The notes under the pieces are model-generated. The model had not been told where the DNA came from. It ran no database searches and worked only from the letters and a program-made list of their open reading frames with translations. From assembly GCA_947493215.1 (NCBI GenBank), contig CANLQE010000003.1:186001-250000 (forward strand): a stretch of 64,000 nucleotides of DNA, in the 5' to 3' direction. Shown here in pieces: positions 43,334 through 52,618 of the stretch. A program made the translations under genes and the position numbers. Source of the stretch: an uncultured Sphingomonadaceae bacterium. GTDB taxonomy: Bacteria > Pseudomonadota > Alphaproteobacteria > Sphingomonadales > Sphingomonadaceae. How positions within the stretch are numbered: the stretch's first letter is position 1; each line of letters starts with the position of its first letter.

Positions 43334-44020
43334 TTAACGACAATAGCCGTTGCCGCCCATGTCAAAATGAAAATGATCATGATGATCAGCATTAAAATCG
43401 GGGCTCAGCACCGTGCCAAAACGCCGGCAAGCGCTTTTGTGAATGGCCCGCAGGAATTGTTTCTCATCACGACCATTGCGCCAGTTTTTGGTTAAAGTGA
43501 TCCGGCGTCCATCGGCCAATATGAAACCGGAGACATCGATGGCATTGGCGCGACCATGTTCAGACAAGCGGCCTGATCCGGCGATCCGACGGCAGCTGTA
43601 ACTGCCCATAGTTTCAATCCGTACCAATTCGCTGCCCAAATATTGGCGAGCGGCCCGTTTGACGGCATATTCGGTCCAGGCGGCAAATTTGTTGGCCAAC
43701 TGACATTTGACTGGACCCAGATTGGAAACTTCCGTGCGGCGGCCGACATCAAGCATGGTGATCGCATCTATCTGGCTGCACCCGCCGCTGAAATTTTTAT
43801 TGGGTAGGGGGGAGAAGCTAACGCCGGCCTTGCGCAATTCGCCGAAGCATTGCTTGGCGCTGGCACTAGGGTCGATTTTGCCGCCGCCGGTGGATGGTCG
43901 CTTGCTATCGGGTATTCCGCATGCACTGAGTACCAGTGATAGCAACCCCAGAATAAAAAAATTCTGCGTAACCGGCTTTTTCTCAAATGTTTTGTCCATA
44001 TAAAGCACTTGACCAAGCAT
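43334..44020 (-). CDS. Extensin-like lipoprotein
   Basis: This 228-residue precursor has a hydrophobic leader and a lipobox LSAC. The mature part is an extensin-like C-terminal domain: CFGELRKAGVSFSPLPNKNFSGGCSQIDAITML, then TCxL-like segment KCQLANKFAAWTEYAVKRAARQYLG, SYSCRRIAGSGRLSEHGRANAIDVSGFILADGRR and a C-terminal SPDFNADHHDHFHFDMG. The conserved His and Asp pattern resembles the LAS metallopeptidases (D-Ala-D-Ala carboxypeptidase VanY type), suggesting a cell-wall role. The start at 44020 has AGGA too close to the ATG; a later ATG at 43999 is possible. Confidence 0.87.
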   Translation of the reverse strand: MLGQVLYMDKTFEKKPVTQNFFILGLLSLVLSACGIPDSKRPSTGGGKIDPSASAKQCFGELRKAGVSFSPLPNKNFSGGCSQIDAITMLDVGRRTEVSNLGPVKCQLANKFAAWTEYAVKRAARQYLGSELVRIETMGSYSCRRIAGSGRLSEHGRANAIDVSGFILADGRRITLTKNWRNGRDEKQFLRAIHKSACRRFGTVLSPDFNADHHDHFHFDMGGNGYCR

Positions 44021-44133
44021 TCCTAAATCTCAGCTGAAGATTATGACTTATAATCATTTTTAGGTCAGATGGGACGGAATTTGCGACAAGCTGTTACAAA
44101 TAAATTCTGGACCTATTGAGCCGGACTATCCAA

Positions 44134-44763
44134 ATGGAATTGATGACAGCTGCCCTCCGAACATTGAACAGCTTGCCGGTTTTCTGGCTAGTGCTCAGCT
44201 TGCCAGCCCTCGCACTGATGCGTGGTTTTTGGGCTGGCGATATTATCGCAATGGATATGCTGCATCCCACCGGAGAGTTTTCTGCGCGGTTCATGATTAT
44301 CGCAATGATAATATCGCCGCTGATTACGATTTTCGGTAATCGGGGTTGGACTGGTTGGTTGCTTCGGCGGAGGCGGTCATTTGGTGTGGCGGCTTTCGTC
44401 TATGCTATGTTGCATATGGTTTTCTACATTGTTGATATGGAAGAACTAGAACCGATACTGGCGGAGTTTTGGGCGCCCGGTATCTGGACAGGCTGGGCTG
44501 CAATGCTGTTTTTTGTGCCACTTGCGATCACCAGTAACGATGCATCGATGCGTTGGCTCAAACGCCGTTGGAAGATTTTACAACGCCTGGTCTATGGTGC
44601 AGCACTGCTGACATTGGCCCATTGGCTGCTGATTCATGATGGCATGACCGGTGCGCTGGTGCATTTTATTCCGTTGTTCATGCTACAGTTATTGCGAATG
44701 ATTATCACCTATGGCAGAAAGAAAAAGAACGTCATCAAAGCTGATTCGCCTCGGCCTCTTTGA
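44134..44763 (+). CDS. Ferric-reductase-like haem-binding membrane protein (MsrQ-like)
   Basis: This 209-residue protein has about six predicted membrane helices and belongs to the ferric reductase-like transmembrane group that includes MsrQ/YedZ. Recognisable parts are LHPTGEFSARFMIIAMIISPL, RRRSFGVAAFVYAMLHMVFYIVD with a His ligand in helix, and RRWKILQRLVYGAALLTLAHWLLIHDG with a second His pair. MsrQ normally supplies electrons to the periplasmic methionine sulfoxide reductase MsrP, but no msrP gene is nearby. An ATG at 44134 is preferred over TTG 44116; neither has a strong ribosome site. Confidence 0.8.
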   Translation: MELMTAALRTLNSLPVFWLVLSLPALALMRGFWAGDIIAMDMLHPTGEFSARFMIIAMIISPLITIFGNRGWTGWLLRRRRSFGVAAFVYAMLHMVFYIVDMEELEPILAEFWAPGIWTGWAAMLFFVPLAITSNDASMRWLKRRWKILQRLVYGAALLTLAHWLLIHDGMTGALVHFIPLFMLQLLRMIITYGRKKKNVIKADSPRPL

Positions 44764-44818
44764 CAACCGAATGATTGAAATCCAAACCCATCCTGATTTT
44801 TAGTTGGAGTTTTTAAAA

Positions 44819-45130
44819 ATGAAATACCCTACAGTTACCGCCACGCTCGCTGCCGCTACAATGGCTTTCGGTTTCTCCGCTCCAGTGCACGCCACAGGAA
44901 AAATGACATGTGAAGCCGGGCCGCAATCTGGTTGGGTTAGTCGCGCTGATCTGGAGGCGGATCTGGTCGAAAAAGGCTGGAAAATCAAAAAGTCCAAGGT
45001 CGATGGCGGTTGCTATGAAGTATATGGCACAACCCCAGAAGGCGACCGGGTCGAAGCTTATTTTCACCCGGTCTCGATGGAAAAATTGCTAGTTCTGCGC
45101 CGTGGCAAAGAGCTTTTCCGCAAGAAATAA
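44819..45130 (+). CDS. PepSY-like small exported protein
   Basis: The 103-residue precursor has a signal peptide ending in VHATG or thereabouts. The mature 75 residues (WVSRADLEADLVEKGWKIKKSKVDGGCYEVYGTTPEGDRVEAYFHPVSMEKLL) fit the PepSY/small secreted domain: helix, then strands with a conserved CYEVY. PepSY proteins often act with ferric-reductase-like membrane proteins, and the preceding gene at 44134 is of that kind, so a pair is likely. The ATG at 44819 has GGAG 9 bases upstream; the longer in-frame reading from 44804 is rejected. Confidence 0.82.
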   Translation: MKYPTVTATLAAATMAFGFSAPVHATGKMTCEAGPQSGWVSRADLEADLVEKGWKIKKSKVDGGCYEVYGTTPEGDRVEAYFHPVSMEKLLVLRRGKELFRKK

Positions 45131-45197
45131 TCTGCTCTGATCAATTTATCGAGGCCGGCATAATTGTCGCTTGACTTGCTGCGCTGCAACATACATT

Positions 45198-45250
45198 GCG
45201 GCGACGGGCCACGCGGTCCCAACGCCGCGCGAGCTCTCTGTAAGGAGAAG
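45198..45250 (+). promoter_or_regulatory. Candidate serC leader RNA (hairpins overlapping the serC ribosome site)
   Basis: The serC leader contains a hairpin with stem GCGGCG (45198-45203) and CGCCGC (45223-45228), an inner GGG/CCC pair, and then TCTC (45235-45238) able to pair with GAGA (45245-45248) across TGTAAG. That last stem would hide the AAGGAG ribosome site. A conserved RNA of this kind upstream of serC-serA, with its final stem over the ribosome site, is known from alphaproteobacteria. I matched the arrangement but not the exact consensus. It would regulate serine synthesis at translation initiation. Confidence 0.45.
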
Positions 45251-45255
45251 CGTAC

Positions 45256-46428
45256 ATGACTGATACTACCGTTCCGCAACCTGCGTTGCGTCCAAATTGC
45301 CCGAATTTTTCTTCGGGCCCTACCGCCAAATTTCCTGGTTGGTCTCTCGATAAATTGAATACTGTGGCCATGGGCCGCTCTCACCGTTCTGCTACCGGTA
45401 AGGGGCGGTTGAAATATGCCATCGACCTCAGCCGTGAGTTGCTCGGCATACCCGATGATTATCTCATCGGTATTGTTCCTGCGTCCGATACGGGTGCGGT
45501 TGAACTGGCGATGTGGAATATGCTCGGCGCGCGTCCGGTAACGGTTGCTGCTTGGGAAAGCTTCGGCAATGTCTGGATTCAGGATGCCGTGAAGCAGCTT
45601 AAGCCTGATAACCTCTCGGTTCTCGAAGCTGACTATGGCGAAATTCCCGACCTGACCGAAATTGATAAGGGCGATGATATTGTCTTTACTTGGAACGGCA
45701 CGACATCGGGCGCGAAAATTCCGAATACGGACTGGATCGCTGATGACCGCGACGGTGTCACCATCAACGACGCGACCAGCGCTGTGTTCGCTCAGCCGAT
45801 GGATTGGGCAAAGCTAGATGCAACGACCTTTAGTTGGCAGAAAGTCATGGGATCGGAGGCCGGTCACGGCATGTTGATCCTCAGCCCTCGTGCTGTCGAA
45901 CGTATTGAAAGCTATAGCCCAAGCTGGCCGCTCCCGAAGATCTTCCGCGTGAAAAAGGGCGATAAATTAAACCGCGCGATCTTTGAAGGCGCGACAATCA
46001 ACACGCCTTCCTTGCTGGCGACAGAAGATTATATCGCGTCGCTCGAATGGGCTAAATCCATTGGTGGCTTGCAAGAACTGCACGCCCGCGCCGACCGCAA
46101 CGCCAAAATCGTCCATGACTGGATTGAAGCCACACCATGGCTGCGTAACATGGTCAGCGATCCCGCGAAATGGACCAACACCGGCGTCTGCATGATGTTC
46201 CAAGGCGATTGGTATGATGGTCTGAATGATGATCAAAAAGCCGCTGTGCCGAAAAACATCGCAGCTATGCTGGACAAGATGGGCATTGGCTATGATTTTA
46301 ACGGTTATCGCGATGCGCCACCTTCTTTGCGTATCTGGTGCGGTTCAACCGTAGAGGAAGAAGATGTCCGCCGCCTGCTGCCCTGGATTGAATGGGCCTT
46401 TGCGCAGGTTAAAGCCGAGCTATCCTGA
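45256..46428 (+). CDS. serC: Phosphoserine aminotransferase
   Basis: This 390-residue PLP enzyme turns 3-phosphohydroxypyruvate into phosphoserine, the second step of serine synthesis. It belongs to the alphaproteobacterial/archaeal type: PNFSSGPTAKFPGW at the start, GRSHRSATGKGRLKYAIDLSRELLGIP, ASDTGAVELAMWNMLGARPV, and the PLP lysine in TTFSWQKVMGSEAGHGML. AAGGAGA lies 7 bases before the ATG. It sits upstream of serA with a 103-bp spacer that holds two inverted repeats. Confidence 0.96.
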   Translation: MTDTTVPQPALRPNCPNFSSGPTAKFPGWSLDKLNTVAMGRSHRSATGKGRLKYAIDLSRELLGIPDDYLIGIVPASDTGAVELAMWNMLGARPVTVAAWESFGNVWIQDAVKQLKPDNLSVLEADYGEIPDLTEIDKGDDIVFTWNGTTSGAKIPNTDWIADDRDGVTINDATSAVFAQPMDWAKLDATTFSWQKVMGSEAGHGMLILSPRAVERIESYSPSWPLPKIFRVKKGDKLNRAIFEGATINTPSLLATEDYIASLEWAKSIGGLQELHARADRNAKIVHDWIEATPWLRNMVSDPAKWTNTGVCMMFQGDWYDGLNDDQKAAVPKNIAAMLDKMGIGYDFNGYRDAPPSLRIWCGSTVEEEDVRRLLPWIEWAFAQVKAELS

Positions 46429-46437
46429 AAATAAACG

Positions 46438-46509
46438 GGCTCCGCGCTTGATGCGGAGCCTCCTAAATTTTTGCGCTTAACTGCGCTAGCTCCGCATCAG
46501 GTGCGGAGC
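46438..46509. repeat. Two related hairpins in inverted orientation (REP/BIME-like)
   Basis: GGCTCCGC-GCTTGAT-GCGGAGCC (46438-46460) is a perfect 8-bp hairpin. GCTCCGC-ATCAGGT-GCGGAGC (46489-46509) is a perfect 7-bp hairpin. The second copy is nearly the reverse complement of the first, including most of its loop (ATCAAGC and ATCAGGT). Between them is 28 bp. No T-run directly follows either, so ordinary termination between serC and serA is unlikely. The pattern is that of a bacterial interspersed palindromic unit in the mRNA spacer, possibly protecting the serC transcript 3' end. Confidence 0.75.
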
Positions 46510-46531
46510 ACGAAACACAGGAATCATCAAA

Positions 46532-48115
46532 ATGCCAAAAGTACTTATTTCCGACAAAATGGACCCCAAAGCCGCCGAAATTTTCCGTGAACGCGGTGTT
46601 GAAGTGGACGAAATTACCGGTCAGACACCGGAAGAGCTGTTGAAAATTATCGGTGAATATGATGGCCTCGCTATCCGTTCATCGACCACCGTCACACCCG
46701 AAATATTGGATGCTGCAACCAATCTCAAAGTCGTTGGCCGAGCCGGTATCGGTGTGGATAATGTTGATATTCCTGCCGCTTCCGCCAAAGGCGTGGTGGT
46801 GATGAATACACCTTTCGGCAACAGTATCACGACGGCCGAACATGCCATCGCGATGATGTTTGCGCTGGCTCGTCAGCTTCCTTCTGCCGATGCCTCAACA
46901 CAGGCCGGTAAATGGGAAAAATCAAAATTTATGGGTGTCGAGTTGACCAGCAAGACGCTCGGTTTAATTGGTGCTGGTAATATTGGTTCGATTGTTGCCG
47001 AACGTGCCATTGGTTTGCGCATGAAGGTCGTGGCTTATGATCCGTTTCTGACAGCCGAACGTGCCGTTGAAATTGGCATTGAAAAAGTGACGCTGGACGA
47101 GCTTCTCGCACGCGCCGACTTTATCACCATGCACACGCCGCTGACCGACCAGACGCGCAATATCTTGTCCGCTGAAGCGATTGCCAAGGCAAAACCCGGC
47201 GTGCGGATCATCAATTGTGCCCGCGGCGGTTTGATTGACGAAGCGGCTTTGAAAGAGGCGCTGGAATCCGGCCAAGTGGCTGGTGCGGCGCTTGATGTTT
47301 ATGCGCAGGAGCCTGCTAAGGAAAATGATCTGTTTGGGACGCCGAACCTTATCTGTACGCCGCATCTCGGCGCTTCAACCAGTGAGGCACAGGTCAATGT
47401 CGCGATCCAGGTCGCAGAACAAATGGCGGACTATCTGGTCAACGGTGGCGTAGAAAATGCGCTTAACATGCCCAGCCTTTCGGCGGAGCAGGCACCGAAG
47501 CTGAAACCCTATATGACGCTTGCAAATCAACTGGGTTCATTGATTGGCCAATTATCAAGCAGTTCGCTGAAAGGCATTTCGGTCGAAGTTGAAGGCGCGG
47601 CAGCCGAGCTCGACCCCAAACCTATCACTGCTGCTGTTCTTGCTGGATTGATGGCCGCCTATAGCGATTCTGTGAATATGGTGAACGCGCCTTATTTGGC
47701 TAAAGAACGCGGTCTTGATGTCCGTGAAGTGCGCCATGACCGCGAAGGCGACTACCACACTTTGGTTCGCGTATCAGTGACCACAGATGAGGGTGAAAAG
47801 TCCGTAGCGGGTACGTTATTCGGTTCCTCTGGCCCGCGTTTGGTCGAGATGTTCGGTATCAAGGTTGAGGCCGATCTTGAAGGCGACATGCTTTACGTCG
47901 TCAATGAGGATCAACCTGGTTTCATCGGTAGCGTCGGCTCCACATTGGGCGAAGCTGGCGTCAATATCGGTACCTTCCATCTGGGCCGTCGCGCTGATGC
48001 ACCCGGTGGAGAAGCCGTATTGTTGCTGTCCATCGATTCGCCTGTTGAGGAGCCTGTCTTGTGGGCCGTTTGCAAACTCGAAGGGGTTAAAACGGTCAAA
48101 GCCCTGCGCTTCTAA
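46532..48115 (+). CDS. serA: D-3-phosphoglycerate dehydrogenase
   Basis: This 527-residue enzyme performs the first step of serine synthesis. It has an N-terminal substrate domain, the NAD domain (GLIGAGNIGSIVAERAIGL), the catalytic region INCARGGLIDEAALKEALESG with Arg, and PHLGASTSEAQ with the catalytic His. A middle ASB domain (ISVEVEGAAAELDPKPITAAVLAGL) and a C-terminal ACT domain (YVVNEDQPGFIGSVGSTLGEAGVNIGTFHLGR) follow, the long alphaproteobacterial form with potential serine feedback. The ATG is 23 bases after the second hairpin. Confidence 0.97.
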   Translation: MPKVLISDKMDPKAAEIFRERGVEVDEITGQTPEELLKIIGEYDGLAIRSSTTVTPEILDAATNLKVVGRAGIGVDNVDIPAASAKGVVVMNTPFGNSITTAEHAIAMMFALARQLPSADASTQAGKWEKSKFMGVELTSKTLGLIGAGNIGSIVAERAIGLRMKVVAYDPFLTAERAVEIGIEKVTLDELLARADFITMHTPLTDQTRNILSAEAIAKAKPGVRIINCARGGLIDEAALKEALESGQVAGAALDVYAQEPAKENDLFGTPNLICTPHLGASTSEAQVNVAIQVAEQMADYLVNGGVENALNMPSLSAEQAPKLKPYMTLANQLGSLIGQLSSSSLKGISVEVEGAAAELDPKPITAAVLAGLMAAYSDSVNMVNAPYLAKERGLDVREVRHDREGDYHTLVRVSVTTDEGEKSVAGTLFGSSGPRLVEMFGIKVEADLEGDMLYVVNEDQPGFIGSVGSTLGEAGVNIGTFHLGRRADAPGGEAVLLLSIDSPVEEPVLWAVCKLEGVKTVKALRF

Positions 48116-48174
48116 AAATTAGGCTAAAAAACCGGTGGCCTGAGCGCGCGCTTAGGCTATGGAGACGAAAGTCT

Positions 48175-49290
48175 ATGCAAAAGCTGTCTAACTTGCTGCC
48201 TGAAGGCTTTCACGATTCCTTACCTCCATATGCCGAGGCTGGGTCGCGACTCGAACGCGACGTCCTCGATACGCTTGCCAGCCATGGCTATGCGCGCGTG
48301 GCGACGCCTTTGGTTGAATATGAAGATGTGCTCACGGGCCGAATGGCCGGAGCAGCCAAAAGCGACTTGATGCGTTTTGTCGATCCGATTTCACAACGGA
48401 CATTGGCGCTGCGGCCCGATGTGACCATGCAAATTGGCCGGATTGCTGCCACTAGTCTGGCGGGCGCAGCGCGTCCGTTGCGGCTGAGCTATTCCGGTCA
48501 GGTTTTGAAATTGCGGTCCGGCCAGTTGCATCCAGAACGCAGTCGTTTGCAAATTGGCGCCGAACTGATTGGAACTGACAGCGTCGCGGCGGCGAGCGAG
48601 ATTGTAACGGTGGCCATAGAAGCACTGGGTCGTGCGGGACTGACCGGAATCACAGTAGATTTCACCATGCCGGATCTGGTCGATATCCTGTCCGCTGGAC
48701 CCTTGCCGCTCAGCGCTGCGCAGGCTGGCGAAGTCCGTAGCGAACTGGATATGAAAGATGCTGGCGGGCTGACCGAACTGGGCGCCACCGGCTATCTGCC
48801 GCTGATCGAAGCAACCGGGCCGTTTGATGATGCCATGGCCAAGATGCGGGCCTTTGATTGCGATGACCTACTGACATCACGGCTGGATGGAATCGCCGCC
48901 ATTGCTGCGAATATCAAAGATAAGGCAAAGCTGACGCTGGACCCCACAGAACGCCACGGTTTTGAATATCAAAACTGGTTTGGTTTCACGCTATTTGCCG
49001 ATGGCTTTGTTGGCGCGATGGGGCGGGGCGGCAGTTATGAGATTCCAACCGCTGATGGCGGAACAGAAAATGCCGTGGGATTCTCGCTTTATCCCAGCCC
49101 GCTGATCGATGCCGGTTTCAGTGCAAAGGCGAAGGACATATTATTCCTGCCGTTGGGGCATGACAGTGAAACTGCCGCCTCTTTGCGGGCAAAGGGATGG
49201 CGCACGGTCGCGGCGCTATCTGACAGTGATGATGCAGAGGCTTTGGGCTGTACGCACCATCTAGATGGCAAGAAACCGATAGCAATTTAA
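48175..49290 (+). CDS. hisZ: ATP phosphoribosyltransferase regulatory subunit
   Basis: This 371-residue histidyl-tRNA synthetase paralogue starts LLPEGFHDSLPPYAEAGSRLERDVLDTLASHGYARVATPLVEYEDVL and keeps the motif 2 region RPLRLSYSGQVLKL, but has lost the full synthetase active site and anticodon domain. HisZ joins the short form of HisG to make an allosteric ATP phosphoribosyltransferase for histidine synthesis. No hisG is in the window. It ends 18 bp before purA on the same strand. Confidence 0.94.
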   Translation: MQKLSNLLPEGFHDSLPPYAEAGSRLERDVLDTLASHGYARVATPLVEYEDVLTGRMAGAAKSDLMRFVDPISQRTLALRPDVTMQIGRIAATSLAGAARPLRLSYSGQVLKLRSGQLHPERSRLQIGAELIGTDSVAAASEIVTVAIEALGRAGLTGITVDFTMPDLVDILSAGPLPLSAAQAGEVRSELDMKDAGGLTELGATGYLPLIEATGPFDDAMAKMRAFDCDDLLTSRLDGIAAIAANIKDKAKLTLDPTERHGFEYQNWFGFTLFADGFVGAMGRGGSYEIPTADGGTENAVGFSLYPSPLIDAGFSAKAKDILFLPLGHDSETAASLRAKGWRTVAALSDSDDAEALGCTHHLDGKKPIAI

Positions 49291-49308
49291 CAGGAAGACT
49301 TTTTAAAT

Positions 49309-50598
49309 ATGGCCAATGTAACCGTAATCGGTGCCCAATGGGGTGATGAAGGCAAAGGCAAGATTGTCGATTGGTTATCGGAACGCGCTGATGTCGTAGT
49401 CCGGTTTCAGGGTGGCCATAATGCCGGCCATACATTGGTTGTCGATGGTGAAGTCTATAAGCTCTCGCTGCTGCCTTCCGGTATTGTCCGCGGCGCGCTC
49501 TCGATCATTGGCAATGGCGTTGTGCTGGATCCTTGGCATTTGCGCGATGAGATAGAAAAGCTGAGCAAGCAGGGCGTGGCCATCAACGCCGATAATTTTG
49601 GCATTGCGGAAACTTGCCCCTTGATCCTGCCCATTCACCGTGACCTTGATGCGCTGCGTGAAGATGCCAGCGGCAAAGGCAAAATTGGTACGACACGGCG
49701 GGGCATTGGCCCAGCTTATGAAGACAAGGTTGGCCGCCGTGCCATAAGGGTCTGTGATCTGGCTTATCTCGATGATTTAGGACCACAGCTTGATCGGCTA
49801 TGCGCTCATCATGATGCGCTTCGGGCTGGTTTTGGTGAGCAGCCGGTTGATCGCGATCGCTTGCTCGCGGATCTGCGAGAGATTGCCGATAGCGTGCTGC
49901 AATATGCGCAGCCCGTCTGGAAACGCCTGAATGAAGCCCGCAAACGCGGCGACCGAATATTATTTGAAGGCGCGCAAGGCGTATTGCTCGACGTCGATCA
50001 CGGCACCTATCCCTTTGTGACCAGCTCTAACACGATTTCCGGAACCGCAGCGGGCGGATCGGGTGTTGGACCATCGGGCACCGGCTATGTGCTCGGCATT
50101 GTTAAAGCCTATACAACACGTGTTGGCTCCGGCCCGTTTCCGACGGAACTGGACGACGATGTTGGCCAACGTCTCGGCGAACGCGGCCATGAATTTGGCA
50201 CCAATACCGGGCGTCAGCGGCGCTGCGGCTGGTTTGATGCTGTGCTGGTCCGGCAGGCTCTGGCGGTGTCCGGTGTTGCCGGTATAGCGCTAACCAAGCT
50301 CGATGTACTCGACGGTTTTGAAGAGCTGAAAATCTGTGTCGGTTATGATCTAAATGGCGTAACCTATGACTATCTGCCACCTCATCATCAAGACCAGGAA
50401 GCGGTGAAACCGATTTATGAAACCGTACCGGGTTGGAGCGAGTCGACCGCCGGCGCACGTAGTTGGGCCGACTTACCTGCAGCTGCGATTAAATATATAA
50501 AACGCGTTGAAGAACTGATCCAGTGCCCGGTGGCTTTGGTGTCTACTTCTCCTGAGCGCGAAGACACGATTTTGGTGACAGATCCTTTTGCGGACTAA
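49309..50598 (+). CDS. purA: Adenylosuccinate synthetase
   Basis: This 429-residue GTP-dependent enzyme makes adenylosuccinate from IMP and aspartate in AMP synthesis. The N-terminal GTP-binding loop [41 protein letters not shown] with the IMP-binding Arg, [22 protein letters not shown] and [13 protein letters not shown] are all standard. Full length. Its final codons overlap the start of the following L,D-transpeptidase gene by 11 bp. Confidence 0.98.
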   Translation: MANVTVIGAQWGDEGKGKIVDWLSERADVVVRFQGGHNAGHTLVVDGEVYKLSLLPSGIVRGALSIIGNGVVLDPWHLRDEIEKLSKQGVAINADNFGIAETCPLILPIHRDLDALREDASGKGKIGTTRRGIGPAYEDKVGRRAIRVCDLAYLDDLGPQLDRLCAHHDALRAGFGEQPVDRDRLLADLREIADSVLQYAQPVWKRLNEARKRGDRILFEGAQGVLLDVDHGTYPFVTSSNTISGTAAGGSGVGPSGTGYVLGIVKAYTTRVGSGPFPTELDDDVGQRLGERGHEFGTNTGRQRRCGWFDAVLVRQALAVSGVAGIALTKLDVLDGFEELKICVGYDLNGVTYDYLPPHHQDQEAVKPIYETVPGWSESTAGARSWADLPAAAIKYIKRVEELIQCPVALVSTSPEREDTILVTDPFAD

Positions 50599-51133
50599 AA
50601 TTCTTCCACTCCTTATGTTGGTGGCGGTCACCGGTTGCAGTGCCGGTGCGGGAACTGCTCAATCAGACGAGATTGTTGAGCCTCCCGTTCCGCTACCGAT
50701 AATAGCTGCGGGTGTTAAGGCAGACAGCATAGTGGTTGACAAGAGTGACCGGACGCTGGTGCTCTATAAGACAAGCCAAGAAGTTGCCCGCTACAATAAC
50801 ATCCGCTTTGGCGCTGCGCCAGAAGGCCATAAGCGTTTTGAAGGGGATGAACGGACACCGGAAGGACGCTATACGATTGATGGCCGCAACCCCGGCAGCA
50901 GCTATCATCTGAGCTTGCGGATATCTTACCCCAATGCATCCGACCGCGCTTATGCCGCAGCGCGAGGCAAATCGCCGGGAGGTGATATCTTCATTCACGG
51001 CCAACCCAATGGCCGTAATGGCGACCTCATAAAATCGGACTGGACCGACGGTTGCATCGCTCTAAGCAATGCTGAAGTCGAGCAGATCTGGCGCGTGGTA
51101 CCTGATGGGACCGTTATTACGATACAACCCTAG
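50588..51133 (+). CDS. L,D-transpeptidase-family lipoprotein (YkuD domain)
   Basis: This 181-residue precursor has a lipobox VTGC (Cys17). Mature residues 45-180 form a YkuD domain: [43 protein letters not shown] with His137, and [12 protein letters not shown] with the nucleophile Cys156. The family cross-links or anchors peptidoglycan through 3-3 bonds or hydrolyses muropeptides; it acts in the periplasm. The TTG start at 50588 inside purA gives the best signal peptide (RTK then hydrophobic); the alternative ATG at 50615 loses the basic region. Confidence 0.88.
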   Translation: MRTKILPLLMLVAVTGCSAGAGTAQSDEIVEPPVPLPIIAAGVKADSIVVDKSDRTLVLYKTSQEVARYNNIRFGAAPEGHKRFEGDERTPEGRYTIDGRNPGSSYHLSLRISYPNASDRAYAAARGKSPGGDIFIHGQPNGRNGDLIKSDWTDGCIALSNAEVEQIWRVVPDGTVITIQP

Positions 51134-51160
51134 ATTGCGTGGAAGTCCTCTGCGGATTCC

Positions 51161-52582
51161 TCAGCTATGCGAAAATCCAAAGGGCGTATTGGCCTGACGA
51201 TAATCATCGGACAAAATCTGCCGACCAATCGGCGGCGCTGAACGCGCGGGGCATTTTGTCCGGTGGCACAGGCGGCAAGTCACTCCAATCGGTGTAGCAT
51301 TTTCGGGACTGATGTCTGGGCGATCATGGGCGTAGATTAGGCGGTCGGCATGTTCCGCCGCACATCCAAGGGCAATAGCGCGTTCGACGCGCGGTGTGCC
51401 AAATGCGCCGCCGCCAGCCGTTACAGTTCTTGCAATCGAGAAGAAGCGTTCTCCATCCGGCAGTTCAAGCCATTGGGTGATGACTTGGCGCGGGGACCGA
51501 AAAGCTTGATGCACCGACCATAAGGGGCAGGCGCCGCCATGCCGTGCAAAAGGAAAGCCTGCACCGTCCAAACGTTTCGAAACATTGCCTGCCGGATCCA
51601 CGCGTATGAAGAAAAAGGGTACACGCTCTTGTCCGGGTTTTTGGAGTGTCGTGAGCCTGTGGGCTGTTTGTTCGAAACTGGTGCCAAACTGACGGGCCAG
51701 TGCCTCGACATCATAGCGGCGCGTTTCGACCGCCTTAGCGAAGGCAGAATAGGGCATGAGCAAAGCGGCGGCGGCATAACTGGTGAGGGCGCGTTTGGTC
51801 AGGCGCTCACCGCTTTCGGTCGTGAAGCTGCCCTCTTTCAGAACGGCTTCAATCTCGTTGTTCAGTTCCAGATAGGAGAGTTGCAGCGCGAGCTGGAACA
51901 TCTGGCTCGCATTGTCCAATTGGTCATCAATCAATATTTGACGCCGATGCCGATCGAGCCGCCGGGTCGCGCCCATCATGACATCCGACGGGAGCCGGCG
52001 CACCTGCAGACCATGTTTGTCCTTCAAATGCGCGACCATGCTCTCCTGACCATTCACCGTTTCGGCTAAGCGTTCGGCGGCGTCATCAATATTGGAAAAG
52101 CTGTTGCGGCGCGCGGCCAGATATCGGCGCGCTTGCGCGACGGGGTCGGCGGCATCAGGATCGACGCTGCTGCCGTCGGCACGCGGACTCGTGTCTTTGT
52201 CGGCGAGCGCCAATTGTTCTTCGCGATAGGCGGTGTAGAGACGCAGCATGGCTTCGGTAAAACCGGGATAGCTGGTCGCGACATCTGCCGTATCGAGTTG
52301 TGGAAAATCAATATCGGCAAACATCGGATCTTTGAACACGGCCTCTAACCGCGCGGTATATTCTTCGCCGCCATCGCCAGCGAGTTCCGCCATGTCGATT
52401 TTATAAGTACGCGCCAGGCGCAGCAGCATGTCGGCGGTAAAGGGGCGTTGATTGCGCTCCAACAACGCGACATAGGAGGCGGAAATCTCCAGATCGGCAG
52501 CCATATCCGCCTGCGTGAGACCGAGATCGCGGCGGAGCCTTTTCAGGCGCGGGCCCATATATACGGGGCGTTCACTGGACAT
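51161..52582 (-). CDS. Short-chain fatty acyl/acetate-responsive regulator (ScfR/RamB-like, XRE family)
   Basis: This 473-residue protein has an N-terminal helix-turn-helix (RLKRLRRDLGLTQADMAADLEISASYVALLERNQRPFTADMLLRLARTY), a middle IrrE/ImmA-like domain without the usual HExxH metal site (LALQLSYLELNNEIEAV), and a C-terminal ScfR/DUF2083 domain with a CRLCHRTKCPAR cysteine cluster. Relatives such as RamB in Corynebacterium and PrpC-type ScfR proteins control acetate, propionate and glyoxylate-shunt genes. It is divergent from aceA, with a half-site array in the spacer. The ATG at 52582 begins the conserved region; a longer ATG at 52678 lies inside the operator array. Confidence 0.9.
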   Translation of the reverse strand: MSSERPVYMGPRLKRLRRDLGLTQADMAADLEISASYVALLERNQRPFTADMLLRLARTYKIDMAELAGDGGEEYTARLEAVFKDPMFADIDFPQLDTADVATSYPGFTEAMLRLYTAYREEQLALADKDTSPRADGSSVDPDAADPVAQARRYLAARRNSFSNIDDAAERLAETVNGQESMVAHLKDKHGLQVRRLPSDVMMGATRRLDRHRRQILIDDQLDNASQMFQLALQLSYLELNNEIEAVLKEGSFTTESGERLTKRALTSYAAAALLMPYSAFAKAVETRRYDVEALARQFGTSFEQTAHRLTTLQKPGQERVPFFFIRVDPAGNVSKRLDGAGFPFARHGGACPLWSVHQAFRSPRQVITQWLELPDGERFFSIARTVTAGGGAFGTPRVERAIALGCAAEHADRLIYAHDRPDISPENATPIGVTCRLCHRTKCPARSAPPIGRQILSDDYRQANTPFGFSHS

Positions 52583-52618
52583 TTTTGATCTTCTGCATTT
52601 TTGACGACTCACATTGTT

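Noticed and set aside
48138-48160. Hairpin GGCCTGAGC/GCTTAGGCT and AGAC-GAAA-GTCT before hisZ
   Set aside because: Short stems; no match to a known leader, although the second contains the ribosome site.
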